DNA from: Aggregatibacter actinomycetemcomitans DSM 8324
Lineage (GTDB): Bacteria; Pseudomonadota; Gammaproteobacteria; Enterobacterales; Pasteurellaceae
Reading direction: 5' to 3'
Assembly: GCF_000372365.1 (NCBI RefSeq)
Contig: NZ_AQUU01000003.1
Coordinates: forward strand, 108,619-172,618
DNA: 64,000 nucleotides
In this document: positions 47,032-55,664 of the stretch, piece by piece
Layout of the letters: each line of letters starts with the position of its first letter
Numbering within the stretch: position 1 is the stretch's first letter
Program-made: the position numbers and the translations under genes
Notes under the pieces: model-generated
What the model was told of the DNA's origin: nothing
The model's database searches: none
Seen by the model: the letters and a program-made list of their open reading frames with translations, nothing else

Positions 47032-47916
47032 ATGGCGAGACTCCTTATAACGGGAGCTGGGGGACAACTAGGGCGCAGTTTAGCTAAATTATTAGTGGAT
47101 AATGGAAGATATGAAGTACTAGCATTAGATTTTTCTGAATTAGATATCACAAATAAAGATATGGTATTTTCTATAATAGATTCATTTAAACCTAATGTGA
47201 TTATTAATGCTGCGGCCTATACTTCTGTAGATCAAGCTGAGCTAGAAGTATCTTCTGCTTATAGTGTAAATGTTAGAGGGGTTCAATATTTAGCTGAAGC
47301 TGCAATAAGACATAATTCAGCGATCTTACATGTTTCTACAGATTATGTATTTGATGGATATAAATCAGGGAAATATAAAGAAACAGATATTATTCATCCT
47401 CTTTGCGTATATGGAAAGTCTAAAGCAGAGGGAGAGCGTTTACTTTTAACTTTATCTCCTAAATCCATAATTCTCCGAACATCTTGGACATTTGGAGAAT
47501 ATGGTAATAATTTCGTTAAAACGATGCTACGTTTAGCTAAAAATCGTGACATTTTAGGTGTGGTTGCGGATCAAATCGGCGGACCGACTTATTCAGGTGA
47601 CATCGCCTCTGTTTTAATTCAAATTGCAGAAAAGATCATAGTAGGCGAAACTGTTAAATATGGCATCTATCACTTTACTGGAGAACCTTGTGTTAGCTGG
47701 TACGATTTTGCCATAGCTATTTTTGATGAAGCAGTTGCGCAAAAAGTGTTAGAGAATGTACCGCTTGTGAATGCGATTACCACGGCAGATTATCCAACCC
47801 TAGCCAAACGTCCTGCGAATTCTTGTTTAGATTTAACCAAAATTCAACAAGCATTCGGTATTCAACCAAGTGATTGGCAAAGGGCTTTGAAGAATATTAG
47901 AGCGTATGCGGAGTAA
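47032..47916 (+). CDS. rmlD: dTDP-4-dehydrorhamnose reductase
   Basis: 294 residues. It is an extended SDR reductase that completes dTDP-L-rhamnose. LLITGAGGQLGRSL is the nucleotide-binding loop, STDYVFDG and the YGKSKAEGE Tyr/Lys motif are the active site, and RTSWTFGEYGNNFVKTML is conserved. The DNA is markedly AT-rich compared with rmlA. A core Apl-type uptake signal (ACCGCTTGT, 47760-47768) lies inside the gene. AAGGAAACTGG precedes the ATG, one base after the rmlA stop. Confidence 0.95.
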   Translation: MARLLITGAGGQLGRSLAKLLVDNGRYEVLALDFSELDITNKDMVFSIIDSFKPNVIINAAAYTSVDQAELEVSSAYSVNVRGVQYLAEAAIRHNSAILHVSTDYVFDGYKSGKYKETDIIHPLCVYGKSKAEGERLLLTLSPKSIILRTSWTFGEYGNNFVKTMLRLAKNRDILGVVADQIGGPTYSGDIASVLIQIAEKIIVGETVKYGIYHFTGEPCVSWYDFAIAIFDEAVAQKVLENVPLVNAITTADYPTLAKRPANSCLDLTKIQQAFGIQPSDWQRALKNIRAYAE

Positions 47917-47918
47917 AG

Positions 47919-48461
47919 ATGAAAGTTATTGATACTAAAATTCCTGATGTAAAATTATTAGAACTACAAGTGTTCGGTGATGAACGCGGTTTCTTTATGG
48001 AAACCTTCCGTGATGAATGGTTTAGAGAAAATGTAGCAGATCACACATTTGTGCAAGAAAATCATTCAAAATCGATCAAAGGCGTGTTACGCGGTTTACA
48101 TTATCAAACAGAAAATACACAAGGCAAATTAGTTCGTGTTGTTTCTGGTGCAGTGTTTGATGTGGCTGTGGATATGCGTAAAAACTCCCCAACTTTCGGT
48201 CAATGGGTTGGTGAAATTTTATCTGCTGAAAATAAACGCCAATTATGGGTGCCAGAAGGTTTTGCCCATGGTTTTTATGTACTAACTGATGAGGCTGAAT
48301 TTACCTATAAATGCACGGATTACTATAATCCAAAAGCGGAACACTCACTCATTTGGAATGATGAAACTGTTGGCATTGAATGGCCGCTTGAAGGTGAACC
48401 GAGTTTATCGGCTAAGGATTTAGCGGGTAAGGTATTAAAAGATGCGGTCACTTTTAAATAA
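47919..48461 (+). CDS. rmlC: dTDP-4-dehydrorhamnose 3,5-epimerase
   Basis: 180 residues, the normal RmlC length. The beta-jelly-roll epimerase inverts C3 and C5 of dTDP-4-dehydro-6-deoxyglucose. Catalytic and substrate residues lie in NHSKSIKGVLRGLHYQ (with the general-base His) and in the YKCTDYYNPKAEHSLIWND segment (Tyr and Asp). The gene begins 2 bp after rmlD. Order is rmlB-rmlA-rmlD-rmlC, so all four dTDP-rhamnose enzymes are encoded together. Confidence 0.95.
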   Translation: MKVIDTKIPDVKLLELQVFGDERGFFMETFRDEWFRENVADHTFVQENHSKSIKGVLRGLHYQTENTQGKLVRVVSGAVFDVAVDMRKNSPTFGQWVGEILSAENKRQLWVPEGFAHGFYVLTDEAEFTYKCTDYYNPKAEHSLIWNDETVGIEWPLEGEPSLSAKDLAGKVLKDAVTFK

Positions 48462-48472
48462 AGGTTTTCTAT

Positions 48473-49258
48473 ATGCAACTAGGAAAAGTATGCTTAAATC
48501 AATTCAAATATATTGAATTGTTAAAGCAGCTCGTATTAAAAGATATTAAGTTAAAATATAGAAGAAGTTATTTAGGTTATATTTGGAGTATCTTAAATCC
48601 TTTGTTAATGATGATTGTATTAACAGTGGTTTTTTCTAATTTATTTAGATTTGATATTCCAAATTTTTCAGCTTATCTACTAACTGGGCAGCTAATATTT
48701 GGTTTTGTGGCAGAAGCCACATCTAGTTCTGTTACAGCAATTGTACATAATTCATCGTTAATAAAGAAAACGTATGTGCCTAAATATATTTTTGTGGTAT
48801 CTAAGATAACAAGCTCTCTAGTAAATATGCTATTTGCAATGATTGCTCTGATTCTAGTAATGATATTTACTCAGGTGGAAATTACGTTTAATGTTGTTTG
48901 GATACCATTAATTTTTCTAGAATTATATATATTTAGTCTTGGATTAGGTTTCTTTCTTTCTGCAGTAACGGTATTTTTTAGAGATATCCAATATCTTTGG
49001 GGGGTTTTTACATCCATTTGGATGTATCTAACACCAATAATTTACCCAGTATCAATTATTTCTGAAGAATATCGTTGGTGGTATGACAATCTTAATCCTT
49101 TAGTCAATTATGTAGAACAATTCAGAATGGTTATTCTAGATGGGCAAACATTATCCATAGAATCATTAGGGCAAGGGTTCCTCATATCAATTATTTTATT
49201 ATTAATTGGTATTTGGGTCTTTAATCGTAAAGAGAATGATTTTATTCTTTATATTTAA
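48473..49258 (+). CDS. wzm: O-polysaccharide ABC transporter permease
   Basis: 261 residues with six predicted membrane helices (ABC-2 family). With the ATPase encoded next it exports the finished lipid-linked polysaccharide across the inner membrane. LKLKYRRSYLGYIWSILNPL (core RRSYLGYIWSILNPL) near the N-terminus and FFRDIQYLWGVFTSIWMYLTP (in part) are typical Wzm/RgpC signatures. It follows rmlC by 11 bp and has AAAGG upstream. The AT-rich codon use suggests origin outside the core genome. Confidence 0.9.
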   Translation: MQLGKVCLNQFKYIELLKQLVLKDIKLKYRRSYLGYIWSILNPLLMMIVLTVVFSNLFRFDIPNFSAYLLTGQLIFGFVAEATSSSVTAIVHNSSLIKKTYVPKYIFVVSKITSSLVNMLFAMIALILVMIFTQVEITFNVVWIPLIFLELYIFSLGLGFFLSAVTVFFRDIQYLWGVFTSIWMYLTPIIYPVSIISEEYRWWYDNLNPLVNYVEQFRMVILDGQTLSIESLGQGFLISIILLLIGIWVFNRKENDFILYI

Positions 49259-49263
49259 CTCAT

Positions 49264-50007
49264 ATGAACGAAAATGTAATAGAAATCCAGAGTGCGACAG
49301 TGCGATTTAACAAATCAACTGAAAGTGTTAGTGGATTAAAAGAATATGTAATCAAGGTGCTAAAAAAGGAGCTGTTTTTTGAGGAATTTTTAGCGCTTAA
49401 GAATATTAATTTTACTGTAAAAAGAGGTGAGTCTTGGGGCTTAATTGGGAAAAATGGTTCTGGTAAGTCAACATTACTCAAATTAATTTCTGGAATAATT
49501 AAACCTTATCAAGGAACTGTAAAAGTAACAGGAACAATTTCACCATTAATTGAATTAGGTGCAGGATTTGATCCTGAACTTACGGCTAGAGAGAATATTT
49601 TCTTAAATGGTGCTTTATTAGGATATAGTAAAGCGTTTATTGAAGAGCACTTCCAAAATATTATTGATTTTGCAGAATTAAGTAATTTTATTGATGTACC
49701 AATAAAGAATTTCTCTTCGGGAATGTCTGCACGATTAGGCTTTGCTATTGCAACAATTAAAAAACCAGATATTTTAATTGTTGATGAAGTTCTTGCTGTG
49801 GGGGATATTGCTTTTCAACAAAAATGCAAAGAAAGAATGGAAACATTGCTAAGTAATGGTACAACACTATTATTTGTTTCGCATTCTATAGAACAGGTTC
49901 AAGAATTATGCTCTAAGTCCATTTGGCTTTATGGTGGAGAAATTAAATCTATAGGAGAAATAGAAGTGGTTTCTCAAGAATACATCTCTTATATGACTAA
50001 TAAATAG
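49264..50007 (+). CDS. wzt: O-polysaccharide ABC transporter ATPase, short type
   Basis: 247 residues. Walker A GKNGSGKST (~61), signature FSSGMSARLGFA, Walker B ILIVDEVLAVGD and the switch His in LLFVSHSIEQ show an intact ATPase. The N-terminal strand EIQSATVRFNKSTES is typical of polysaccharide exporters. It lacks the C-terminal carbohydrate-binding domain that extends some Wzt proteins beyond 400 residues, so export probably does not depend on recognising a capped chain end. The start has no clear ribosome binding site and lies 5 bp after wzm. Confidence 0.9.
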   Translation: MNENVIEIQSATVRFNKSTESVSGLKEYVIKVLKKELFFEEFLALKNINFTVKRGESWGLIGKNGSGKSTLLKLISGIIKPYQGTVKVTGTISPLIELGAGFDPELTARENIFLNGALLGYSKAFIEEHFQNIIDFAELSNFIDVPIKNFSSGMSARLGFAIATIKKPDILIVDEVLAVGDIAFQQKCKERMETLLSNGTTLLFVSHSIEQVQELCSKSIWLYGGEIKSIGEIEVVSQEYISYMTNK

Positions 50008-50014
50008 GAAAAAA

Positions 50015-51913
50015 ATGAAACGCTTAGCAATTTATTTATTTTACGATCACGATGGTATCGTTGATGATTATATTCCATATAAACTTGAGAAACTTAAAGA
50101 ATTTGTTCAAGATATTTGGTTTGTCTCAAACTCTGGGTTAACAGTAGAATCTCGTAAGAAGATCCAAGGCTGCACAGATCATATTATGTGTAGAGAAAAT
50201 ATCGGTTTTGATGTTTGGGGTTATAAAGAAGCAATTGAAAAAATTGGTTTTGAAAAACTAGCTGAATATGATGAAGTTATTTTATTAAATTATACTTTCT
50301 TTGCCCCTATTTTCCCATTTTGTGAATTATTCGAATGGTCTGAAAATCAAGATATAGATTTTTGGGGGATCTCTGATCATGCTGAAATAAAACCTAATCC
50401 TTATACTGGAACAGGTGTTTTGCCTAAACATATACAATCACATTTCATTGCAATTAGGAAAGGATTATTAGGTTCTTATGAATTCCAAGATTATTGGAAA
50501 AATATGCCAATGATAAATTCGTATACTGACTCAGTATTAATGCATGAATCTAAATTTACAGATTATTTTTTATCTAAAGGATATAGTTACTCTGTTTATA
50601 TTAGCTCTGATAATTTTCCAGTAAATTATCCAACATTCTTATCTATAGAAGAAACTTTAAAACATCGTTGTCCAATTTTAAAAAGAAGACCATTCTTTCA
50701 TGATCCAATCTATCATGATGTAGAATGTTTATTTTTGCGTAGAAGTATAGAGTATGTTGAAAATAATACAACTTATGATACAAGTCTTATCTTTAAAAAT
50801 ATCCTAAGGACTACTAAGCCTAAAGATCTTGCAACTAATTTGACATTATTAAAAGTGTTTGATTCATCTAAAGTTGAAAAAGTAAGAAGTGATATTAAGA
50901 TTTTAGTCGTGGCTCATATTTACTACTCAGATATGCTTGATGAAATTATTAGTTATACACAAAATATTCCTTGTTCTTATGATTTACTTATTACAACTGC
51001 TAATGAGAAAAGTAAGTTAGAGATTGAATCGAATCCAATACTTAAAATGAGTGGAGCTAAAGGTATTAATGTAAAAGTTGTTGAACAAAACCGTGGTAGA
51101 GATATGTCATCTTTATTCATTACCTGTAAGCAGGAAATAATATCGGAAAGATATGATTGGGTATGCCGACTTCATTCGAAGAAGTCTCCTCAAAATTCTC
51201 ATAATATGTCTATACATTTTAAAGAAATGATGTATTTAAATATTTTGAAAGATAAAGCTTATATTTCAAAAGTTATTAATTACTTAGACAAAAATAAATC
51301 AATAGGGTTTGCAATGCCATCAATGGTTCATATTGGACACCCTACTTTAGGCCACGCTTGGTTCACTAATAGAGACTTAGCAATAAAAATAGCAGAGAGA
51401 GTTGGTATTAAATTACCCTTTGATGATATATCTCCGTTTGCGGCATATGGAACAATGTTTTGGTTTAGACCTGAAGCATTGAAAAAGCTTTTTGAATATA
51501 ACTGGAAATTTGAAGATTTTAATAAAGAGCCGATGCATCAGGATAGTTCATTAGCACATATTCTAGAACGTTTATTAGTTTATGCAGCTCATGATGCAGG
51601 CTATTTAGCATGCAATATTATGTCTGCTGAAATGATGGAGCTTAATTACACTAAATTAGAATATAAAATGCAAAGGCTAGTTAGTAATTTATCTAATGGC
51701 GATATACCTTATCAAATACATTTAGCACATAATGCAAAATATATGTTAGGTAATGTATCAGGGGACAATCCAAATGTTAGTCGCTATTTTGTTATTAATG
51801 TAGTAAGACTATTGAAAAATCATGTACTTGGAAATTATCCTAAATTATCTAAAATTACACGTATGCCATATAGAAAATTAAGACATTATTATCATAAATT
51901 GAGAGGACATTAA
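50015..51913 (+). CDS. RgpF-like rhamnan synthesis protein
   Basis: 632 residues. The central to C-terminal part (about 295-570) matches the rhamnan-synthesis F family (PF05045): ILVVAHIYYSDMLDEII, EQNRGRDMSSLF, WVCRLHSKKSP, HAWFTNRDLAIKIAERVG (in part), AYGTMFWFRPEAL and HQDSSLAHILERL. The N-terminal half has a related fold (LAIYLFYDHDGIVDDYI, NIGFDVWGYKEAI), so the protein may contain two transferase modules. With the dTDP-rhamnose genes it probably adds rhamnose to the O-polysaccharide. AGGAAAAA precedes the ATG. Confidence 0.85.
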   Translation: MKRLAIYLFYDHDGIVDDYIPYKLEKLKEFVQDIWFVSNSGLTVESRKKIQGCTDHIMCRENIGFDVWGYKEAIEKIGFEKLAEYDEVILLNYTFFAPIFPFCELFEWSENQDIDFWGISDHAEIKPNPYTGTGVLPKHIQSHFIAIRKGLLGSYEFQDYWKNMPMINSYTDSVLMHESKFTDYFLSKGYSYSVYISSDNFPVNYPTFLSIEETLKHRCPILKRRPFFHDPIYHDVECLFLRRSIEYVENNTTYDTSLIFKNILRTTKPKDLATNLTLLKVFDSSKVEKVRSDIKILVVAHIYYSDMLDEIISYTQNIPCSYDLLITTANEKSKLEIESNPILKMSGAKGINVKVVEQNRGRDMSSLFITCKQEIISERYDWVCRLHSKKSPQNSHNMSIHFKEMMYLNILKDKAYISKVINYLDKNKSIGFAMPSMVHIGHPTLGHAWFTNRDLAIKIAERVGIKLPFDDISPFAAYGTMFWFRPEALKKLFEYNWKFEDFNKEPMHQDSSLAHILERLLVYAAHDAGYLACNIMSAEMMELNYTKLEYKMQRLVSNLSNGDIPYQIHLAHNAKYMLGNVSGDNPNVSRYFVINVVRLLKNHVLGNYPKLSKITRMPYRKLRHYYHKLRGH

Positions 51914-51917
51914 TTCC

Positions 51918-52730
51918 ATGAATATAATTATAACTGGAGCCAATGGATATATTGGAAGATATGTAGTAAAAGAATTACTTAATAAAGGTCATAAAGTAAT
52001 AGCAATTCTTTTTGATGGGGAATCTCCCCATTCTTTCCTAAGCGGAGCTGAATTATTTTACGGAGATATATTTGCATTATCTCAAGAGAAAAAAGTTGAT
52101 TTAGTTCAAAATGCTGAATGTTTATTGCATTTAGCGTGGCAAGCAGGCTTTAATCATAGAGATCCATCTCATTTAAACAATGTGATGAAACATTATCAAT
52201 TTTTAACTTCTATGGCAGAGTTAGGGATTAAGAATATTTCTGTTGCTGGAACAATGCATGAAGTAGGTTATTTCGTTGGACCTATTGATGCAAATACGCC
52301 TTGTAACCCAAGAAATCCCTATGGCATAGCGAAAAACTTCTTACGTCAAGCAATGTTTGATTTTGCAAGTGTTACACCTGAACTAAATTTACGATGGTTA
52401 CGTTTTTACTATATTACAGGAGATGATCGTTTTAATAACTCAATATTTACTAAAATTTTGAAAGCGGAAGATGAAGTACAAGAGTATTTCCCATTAAATA
52501 GCGGGGAAATGCTTTATGACTTCGTTGATATTAAAGACTTATCTTTGCAAATCGAAGAAAGAATTATAAGCAAAGAATCAGGTATCTTTAATTGCTGTTC
52601 TGGAAAACCTAAAAGTTTAAGAACGGCAGTAGAAGAATTTATTGCTGAACACAACTTAAAAATTAAACCTAAATATAATGTTTTCCCTGCAAGATCTTAT
52701 GATTCAATGGCAGTGTGGGGAGCAAAATAA
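51918..52730 (+). CDS. NAD(P)-dependent sugar epimerase/reductase
   Basis: 270 residues of the extended SDR family. The cofactor loop is TGANGYIGRYVV (residues 6-17) and the Tyr/Lys pair is in NPYGIAKNF (~132). Similar enzymes reduce dTDP-4-dehydro-6-deoxyglucose to D-fucose or 6-deoxytalose donors, which occur in Aggregatibacter O-polysaccharides; an epimerase role cannot be excluded. It is strongly AT-rich and lies 4 bp after the RgpF-like gene, with GAGAGGAC upstream. It implies a second sugar besides rhamnose. Confidence 0.72.
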   Translation: MNIIITGANGYIGRYVVKELLNKGHKVIAILFDGESPHSFLSGAELFYGDIFALSQEKKVDLVQNAECLLHLAWQAGFNHRDPSHLNNVMKHYQFLTSMAELGIKNISVAGTMHEVGYFVGPIDANTPCNPRNPYGIAKNFLRQAMFDFASVTPELNLRWLRFYYITGDDRFNNSIFTKILKAEDEVQEYFPLNSGEMLYDFVDIKDLSLQIEERIISKESGIFNCCSGKPKSLRTAVEEFIAEHNLKIKPKYNVFPARSYDSMAVWGAK

Positions 52731-52733
52731 TAT

Positions 52734-53768
52734 ATGTATTTTTATAATATTCAGGCATTAAGAGGAATTGCTTCTTTATTAGTTTTCTTTGCTCATTTAG
52801 TTTCTTTTAAACCAGGAATAATGCCTGACTGGGCTGTTTATTATGGGTATTATTTATTTGGACCAACAGGGGTTGATATATTTTTTGTTATATCTGGTTT
52901 TGTTGTAACTTTAGTTGCATTTAAAGATTCTAATAGTAATGACTGCTGTCGGAGTGCTTTTGTTTTTTTTGTTAAAAGGGTTATAAGAATATATCCAGTA
53001 TATTGGGTTGTTTTAGGAGGGGCTTTTTTGGCTTCTTCTTTTGTAACATTGGCTCCAGATTGGTTTCCTGAAGTATCATTATTTAAACTACTTACTTTAA
53101 CTACCGTGACAAATAGCAAGGTTATGGTGGCTTGGACCTTAGCATATGAAATGTTTTTCTATTTAGTTTTAACTTTAGCAATATTTTTTAGAAAAAAATT
53201 CTTTTTATTTTTATATAGTTGGATCTTTTTTGAGATTATTATAATTTCGTTGGTTGCGGTATATAAACCAGAATGGAACAGCTATATTCCATTTAATCCT
53301 CAAATTTTACAATTTTGTGTTGGGTGTATTATAGCTCAATTTATTGTTACGTATAAGGTTAGCTATGGGAGAACGATTTTTGTTTTTGGTGCAATATTAT
53401 TTGTAGTAATGGCGTATGTAAATGTTGAATTGGGTAGTTGGGAGTCTCCATATAATCGAGTATTAACTCTGACATTACCTTCAGCGATGCTTGTGTATGG
53501 AGCTGTTGTTTCTGAAAAAGATAGTAGCTTTAGATTGCCTGGTATTCTTGAATTTTTTGGGAATATTTCTTTTTCGTTGTATCTGTGGCATCAGTTAGTA
53601 TTTTATGTAGGTGAATTTTATATTAGAAATAATGATCCTTTCTATGAGCAAAATAAAACTATGATGGTATTTTTTATAAGCTTTTTAGCTTTTCTTGTAT
53701 CTATCATTAGCTACAATTTTATTGAAAAACCATCTCAATCTTATTTGAGAAAGATATTATCTAAGTAA
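52734..53768 (+). CDS. Acyltransferase 3 family O-acyltransferase
   Basis: 344 residues with about 10 membrane helices. The N-terminal segment NIQALRGIASLLVFFAHLVS contains the conserved Arg and catalytic His of this family, followed by GPTGVDIFFVISGFV and ISFSLYLWHQLVFY near the C-terminus. Family members such as OafA O-acetylate surface polysaccharides. It is the last gene of the most AT-rich block and begins 3 bp after the reductase. The acceptor sugar is unknown. Confidence 0.85.
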   Translation: MYFYNIQALRGIASLLVFFAHLVSFKPGIMPDWAVYYGYYLFGPTGVDIFFVISGFVVTLVAFKDSNSNDCCRSAFVFFVKRVIRIYPVYWVVLGGAFLASSFVTLAPDWFPEVSLFKLLTLTTVTNSKVMVAWTLAYEMFFYLVLTLAIFFRKKFFLFLYSWIFFEIIIISLVAVYKPEWNSYIPFNPQILQFCVGCIIAQFIVTYKVSYGRTIFVFGAILFVVMAYVNVELGSWESPYNRVLTLTLPSAMLVYGAVVSEKDSSFRLPGILEFFGNISFSLYLWHQLVFYVGEFYIRNNDPFYEQNKTMMVFFISFLAFLVSIISYNFIEKPSQSYLRKILSK

Positions 53769-53825
53769 AATCTACTATAGCCTTAATCTCTTAATTAGTT
53801 TTTTGAAAAACTTATTTCTATAAAA

Positions 53826-54698
53826 ATGCTAAATAATTTTAAATATGATCTCATTGTATGCACCCTCAACGGTGCATCTTTTATATCTGCACAGTTAAAA
53901 AGTATTTTGACTCAATCAATTTTGCCACAAAAAATTATTGTGTCTGATGATGGTTCAACTGATGGCACATTGGATGTTGTTCAACAGACTTTTTTAGAAG
54001 CAAATTTTACTGATTATGAAATTGTTCAAGGTCCGAAAAAAGGTGTGATTGCTAATTTTTTATCGGCATTGGCTTATAGTTCAGCAGACTTTACTTTTTT
54101 AGCCGATCAAGATGATATTTGGCATCATAAAAAAGCTGTAACATTTTCAAAAATGGCACAAACACAATCGCCTGATGTACCAACACTCACTTTCAGCGAT
54201 GCACGTTTGATTGATGAATATAATCAAGAAATTACATCGAGTTTTTTTGTTTATCAAGCTTTAACAGCAGATTGTTTGGTAGATGACTCTATTTTGTATA
54301 AAAATTGTGTGCAAGGCGCAGCTTGTATGATTAATCGTGCATTGCGAAACTTAGCATTGGATTCCTTACCTTATATTAATTTATCTGAACTTTATATGCA
54401 CGATTGGTGGCTGGCGTTGTTGGCACGTTATTACGGCAACACGCAATTTATTGATTTGCCTTTGTTAGATTATCGTCAACATAGCCGCAATCAAGTAGGC
54501 GTGTTTAATTATAAATGGCGTTTATTTCGTTTCCATGCTTATTGGAAAAACTTTCAGCAAGCTATTCGGCAAGTAAAAATGTTTGAACAATTTGTCAAAC
54601 AATATGGAAAGCCACATAACTTGCTAATTCGTTCAAAACGACAATACCTTTCAGTGCCAAAATTAAAGCGAGTTTTATTATTGCTATTCGCAAAATAA
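53826..54698 (+). CDS. Glycosyltransferase family 2, RgpB-like
   Basis: 290 residues. GT-A motifs are DLIVCTLNGASFISAQLKSI, VSDDGSTDGTLDV (~39) and TFLADQDDIW (~92, DQDD metal site), followed by QGAACMINRALRNLA and MHDWWLALLARYYG, which holds the likely catalytic Asp. This layout is shared with rhamnosyltransferases such as RgpB. It is moderately AT-rich, with a 57-bp gap before it and no strong ribosome binding site. It probably adds a rhamnose to the O-polysaccharide. Confidence 0.82.
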   Translation: MLNNFKYDLIVCTLNGASFISAQLKSILTQSILPQKIIVSDDGSTDGTLDVVQQTFLEANFTDYEIVQGPKKGVIANFLSALAYSSADFTFLADQDDIWHHKKAVTFSKMAQTQSPDVPTLTFSDARLIDEYNQEITSSFFVYQALTADCLVDDSILYKNCVQGAACMINRALRNLALDSLPYINLSELYMHDWWLALLARYYGNTQFIDLPLLDYRQHSRNQVGVFNYKWRLFRFHAYWKNFQQAIRQVKMFEQFVKQYGKPHNLLIRSKRQYLSVPKLKRVLLLLFAK

Positions 54699-54707
54699 GG
54701 AAGAAAA

Positions 54708-55664
54708 ATGACCGCTCTTTCATTTGTGTTGTGTGTGCCTACCTACAACGCAGACCAGCAATGGCAAGATTGGATTGCAACCTATCAGCAACAAACCAGA
54801 AAAGCCGATGAGGTGATTGTGGTAGATTCTTCTTCCTCCGACCAAACGGTAAAATGGGCGGAGGAGGCGGGTTTTTCTGTACATAGTATTCCGCAAATGG
54901 AATTTAATCATGGTGGCACGCGCAATCAAGCTGTTAAATTTGCTAAAAGTTTTGCAGATATTGTTGTGTTTATGACACAAGATGCGATTTTAGCTTCGCC
55001 TGATTCATTGGCAAATTTATTAGCGCCTTTTGCGGATCCTGAGGTAGCGACGGTGTATGGTAAACAGTTGCCACACGCTAATTCCACGCCTGTTGCCGCT
55101 CACGCACGCTATTTTAATTACCCGGCGCAATCGAAATTAAAATCAAAAGAGGATATTCCCTCTTTAGGCATTAAAACGGCTTTTATGTCGAACTCTTTTG
55201 CGGCGTATCGTCGCTCGGTGTTTGAAGAACTTGGGGGTTTTCCTGATAATACAATTTTAGCGGAAGATATGTACTTAACCGCCAAAATGGTGTTAGCAGG
55301 CTATAAAGTTGCCTATTGTGCGGAAGCAACGGTATTTCATAGCCACAACTATACCTTACGCCAGGAATTACAACGCTATTTTGACACAGGCGTGTTTCAG
55401 CAAGAACAAGGGTGGATTCAGCAAACCTTTGGAAAAATGGCTTCAGAAGGAAAGAAGTTTGTGCTTTCTGAACTCAAATTTCTTGTAAAAAATGCACCGC
55501 ACTTGTTACCCAAAGCCTTGCTATTAACCTTTGCCAAATGGATTGGCTTTCAACTGGGGTATCATTATCAAAAATTGCCTTATGCGTGGTGTAAGGCATT
55601 AAGTATGCACAAAGGATATTGGAAAGATGAGAAAAACAGAAGGCTCCGCGCCCCTCATCAATAA
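54708..55664 (+). CDS. Glycosyltransferase family 2, rhamnosyltransferase-like
   Basis: 318 residues. The N-terminal half has VLCVPTYNADQQWQ, VIVVDSSSSDQT and EFNHGGTRNQAV, with VFMTQDAIL as the metal motif (~83); AAYRRSVFEELGGFP and AEDMYLTAKMVL follow. Similar proteins are annotated as WbbL/RfbF-like rhamnosyltransferases. RBS AAGGAAG precedes the ATG. Its end overlaps wbaP by 38 bp. Hin-type uptake signals resume within it at 55496-55504, so the boundary of imported DNA may lie near here. Confidence 0.82.
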   Translation: MTALSFVLCVPTYNADQQWQDWIATYQQQTRKADEVIVVDSSSSDQTVKWAEEAGFSVHSIPQMEFNHGGTRNQAVKFAKSFADIVVFMTQDAILASPDSLANLLAPFADPEVATVYGKQLPHANSTPVAAHARYFNYPAQSKLKSKEDIPSLGIKTAFMSNSFAAYRRSVFEELGGFPDNTILAEDMYLTAKMVLAGYKVAYCAEATVFHSHNYTLRQELQRYFDTGVFQQEQGWIQQTFGKMASEGKKFVLSELKFLVKNAPHLLPKALLLTFAKWIGFQLGYHYQKLPYAWCKALSMHKGYWKDEKNRRLRAPHQ

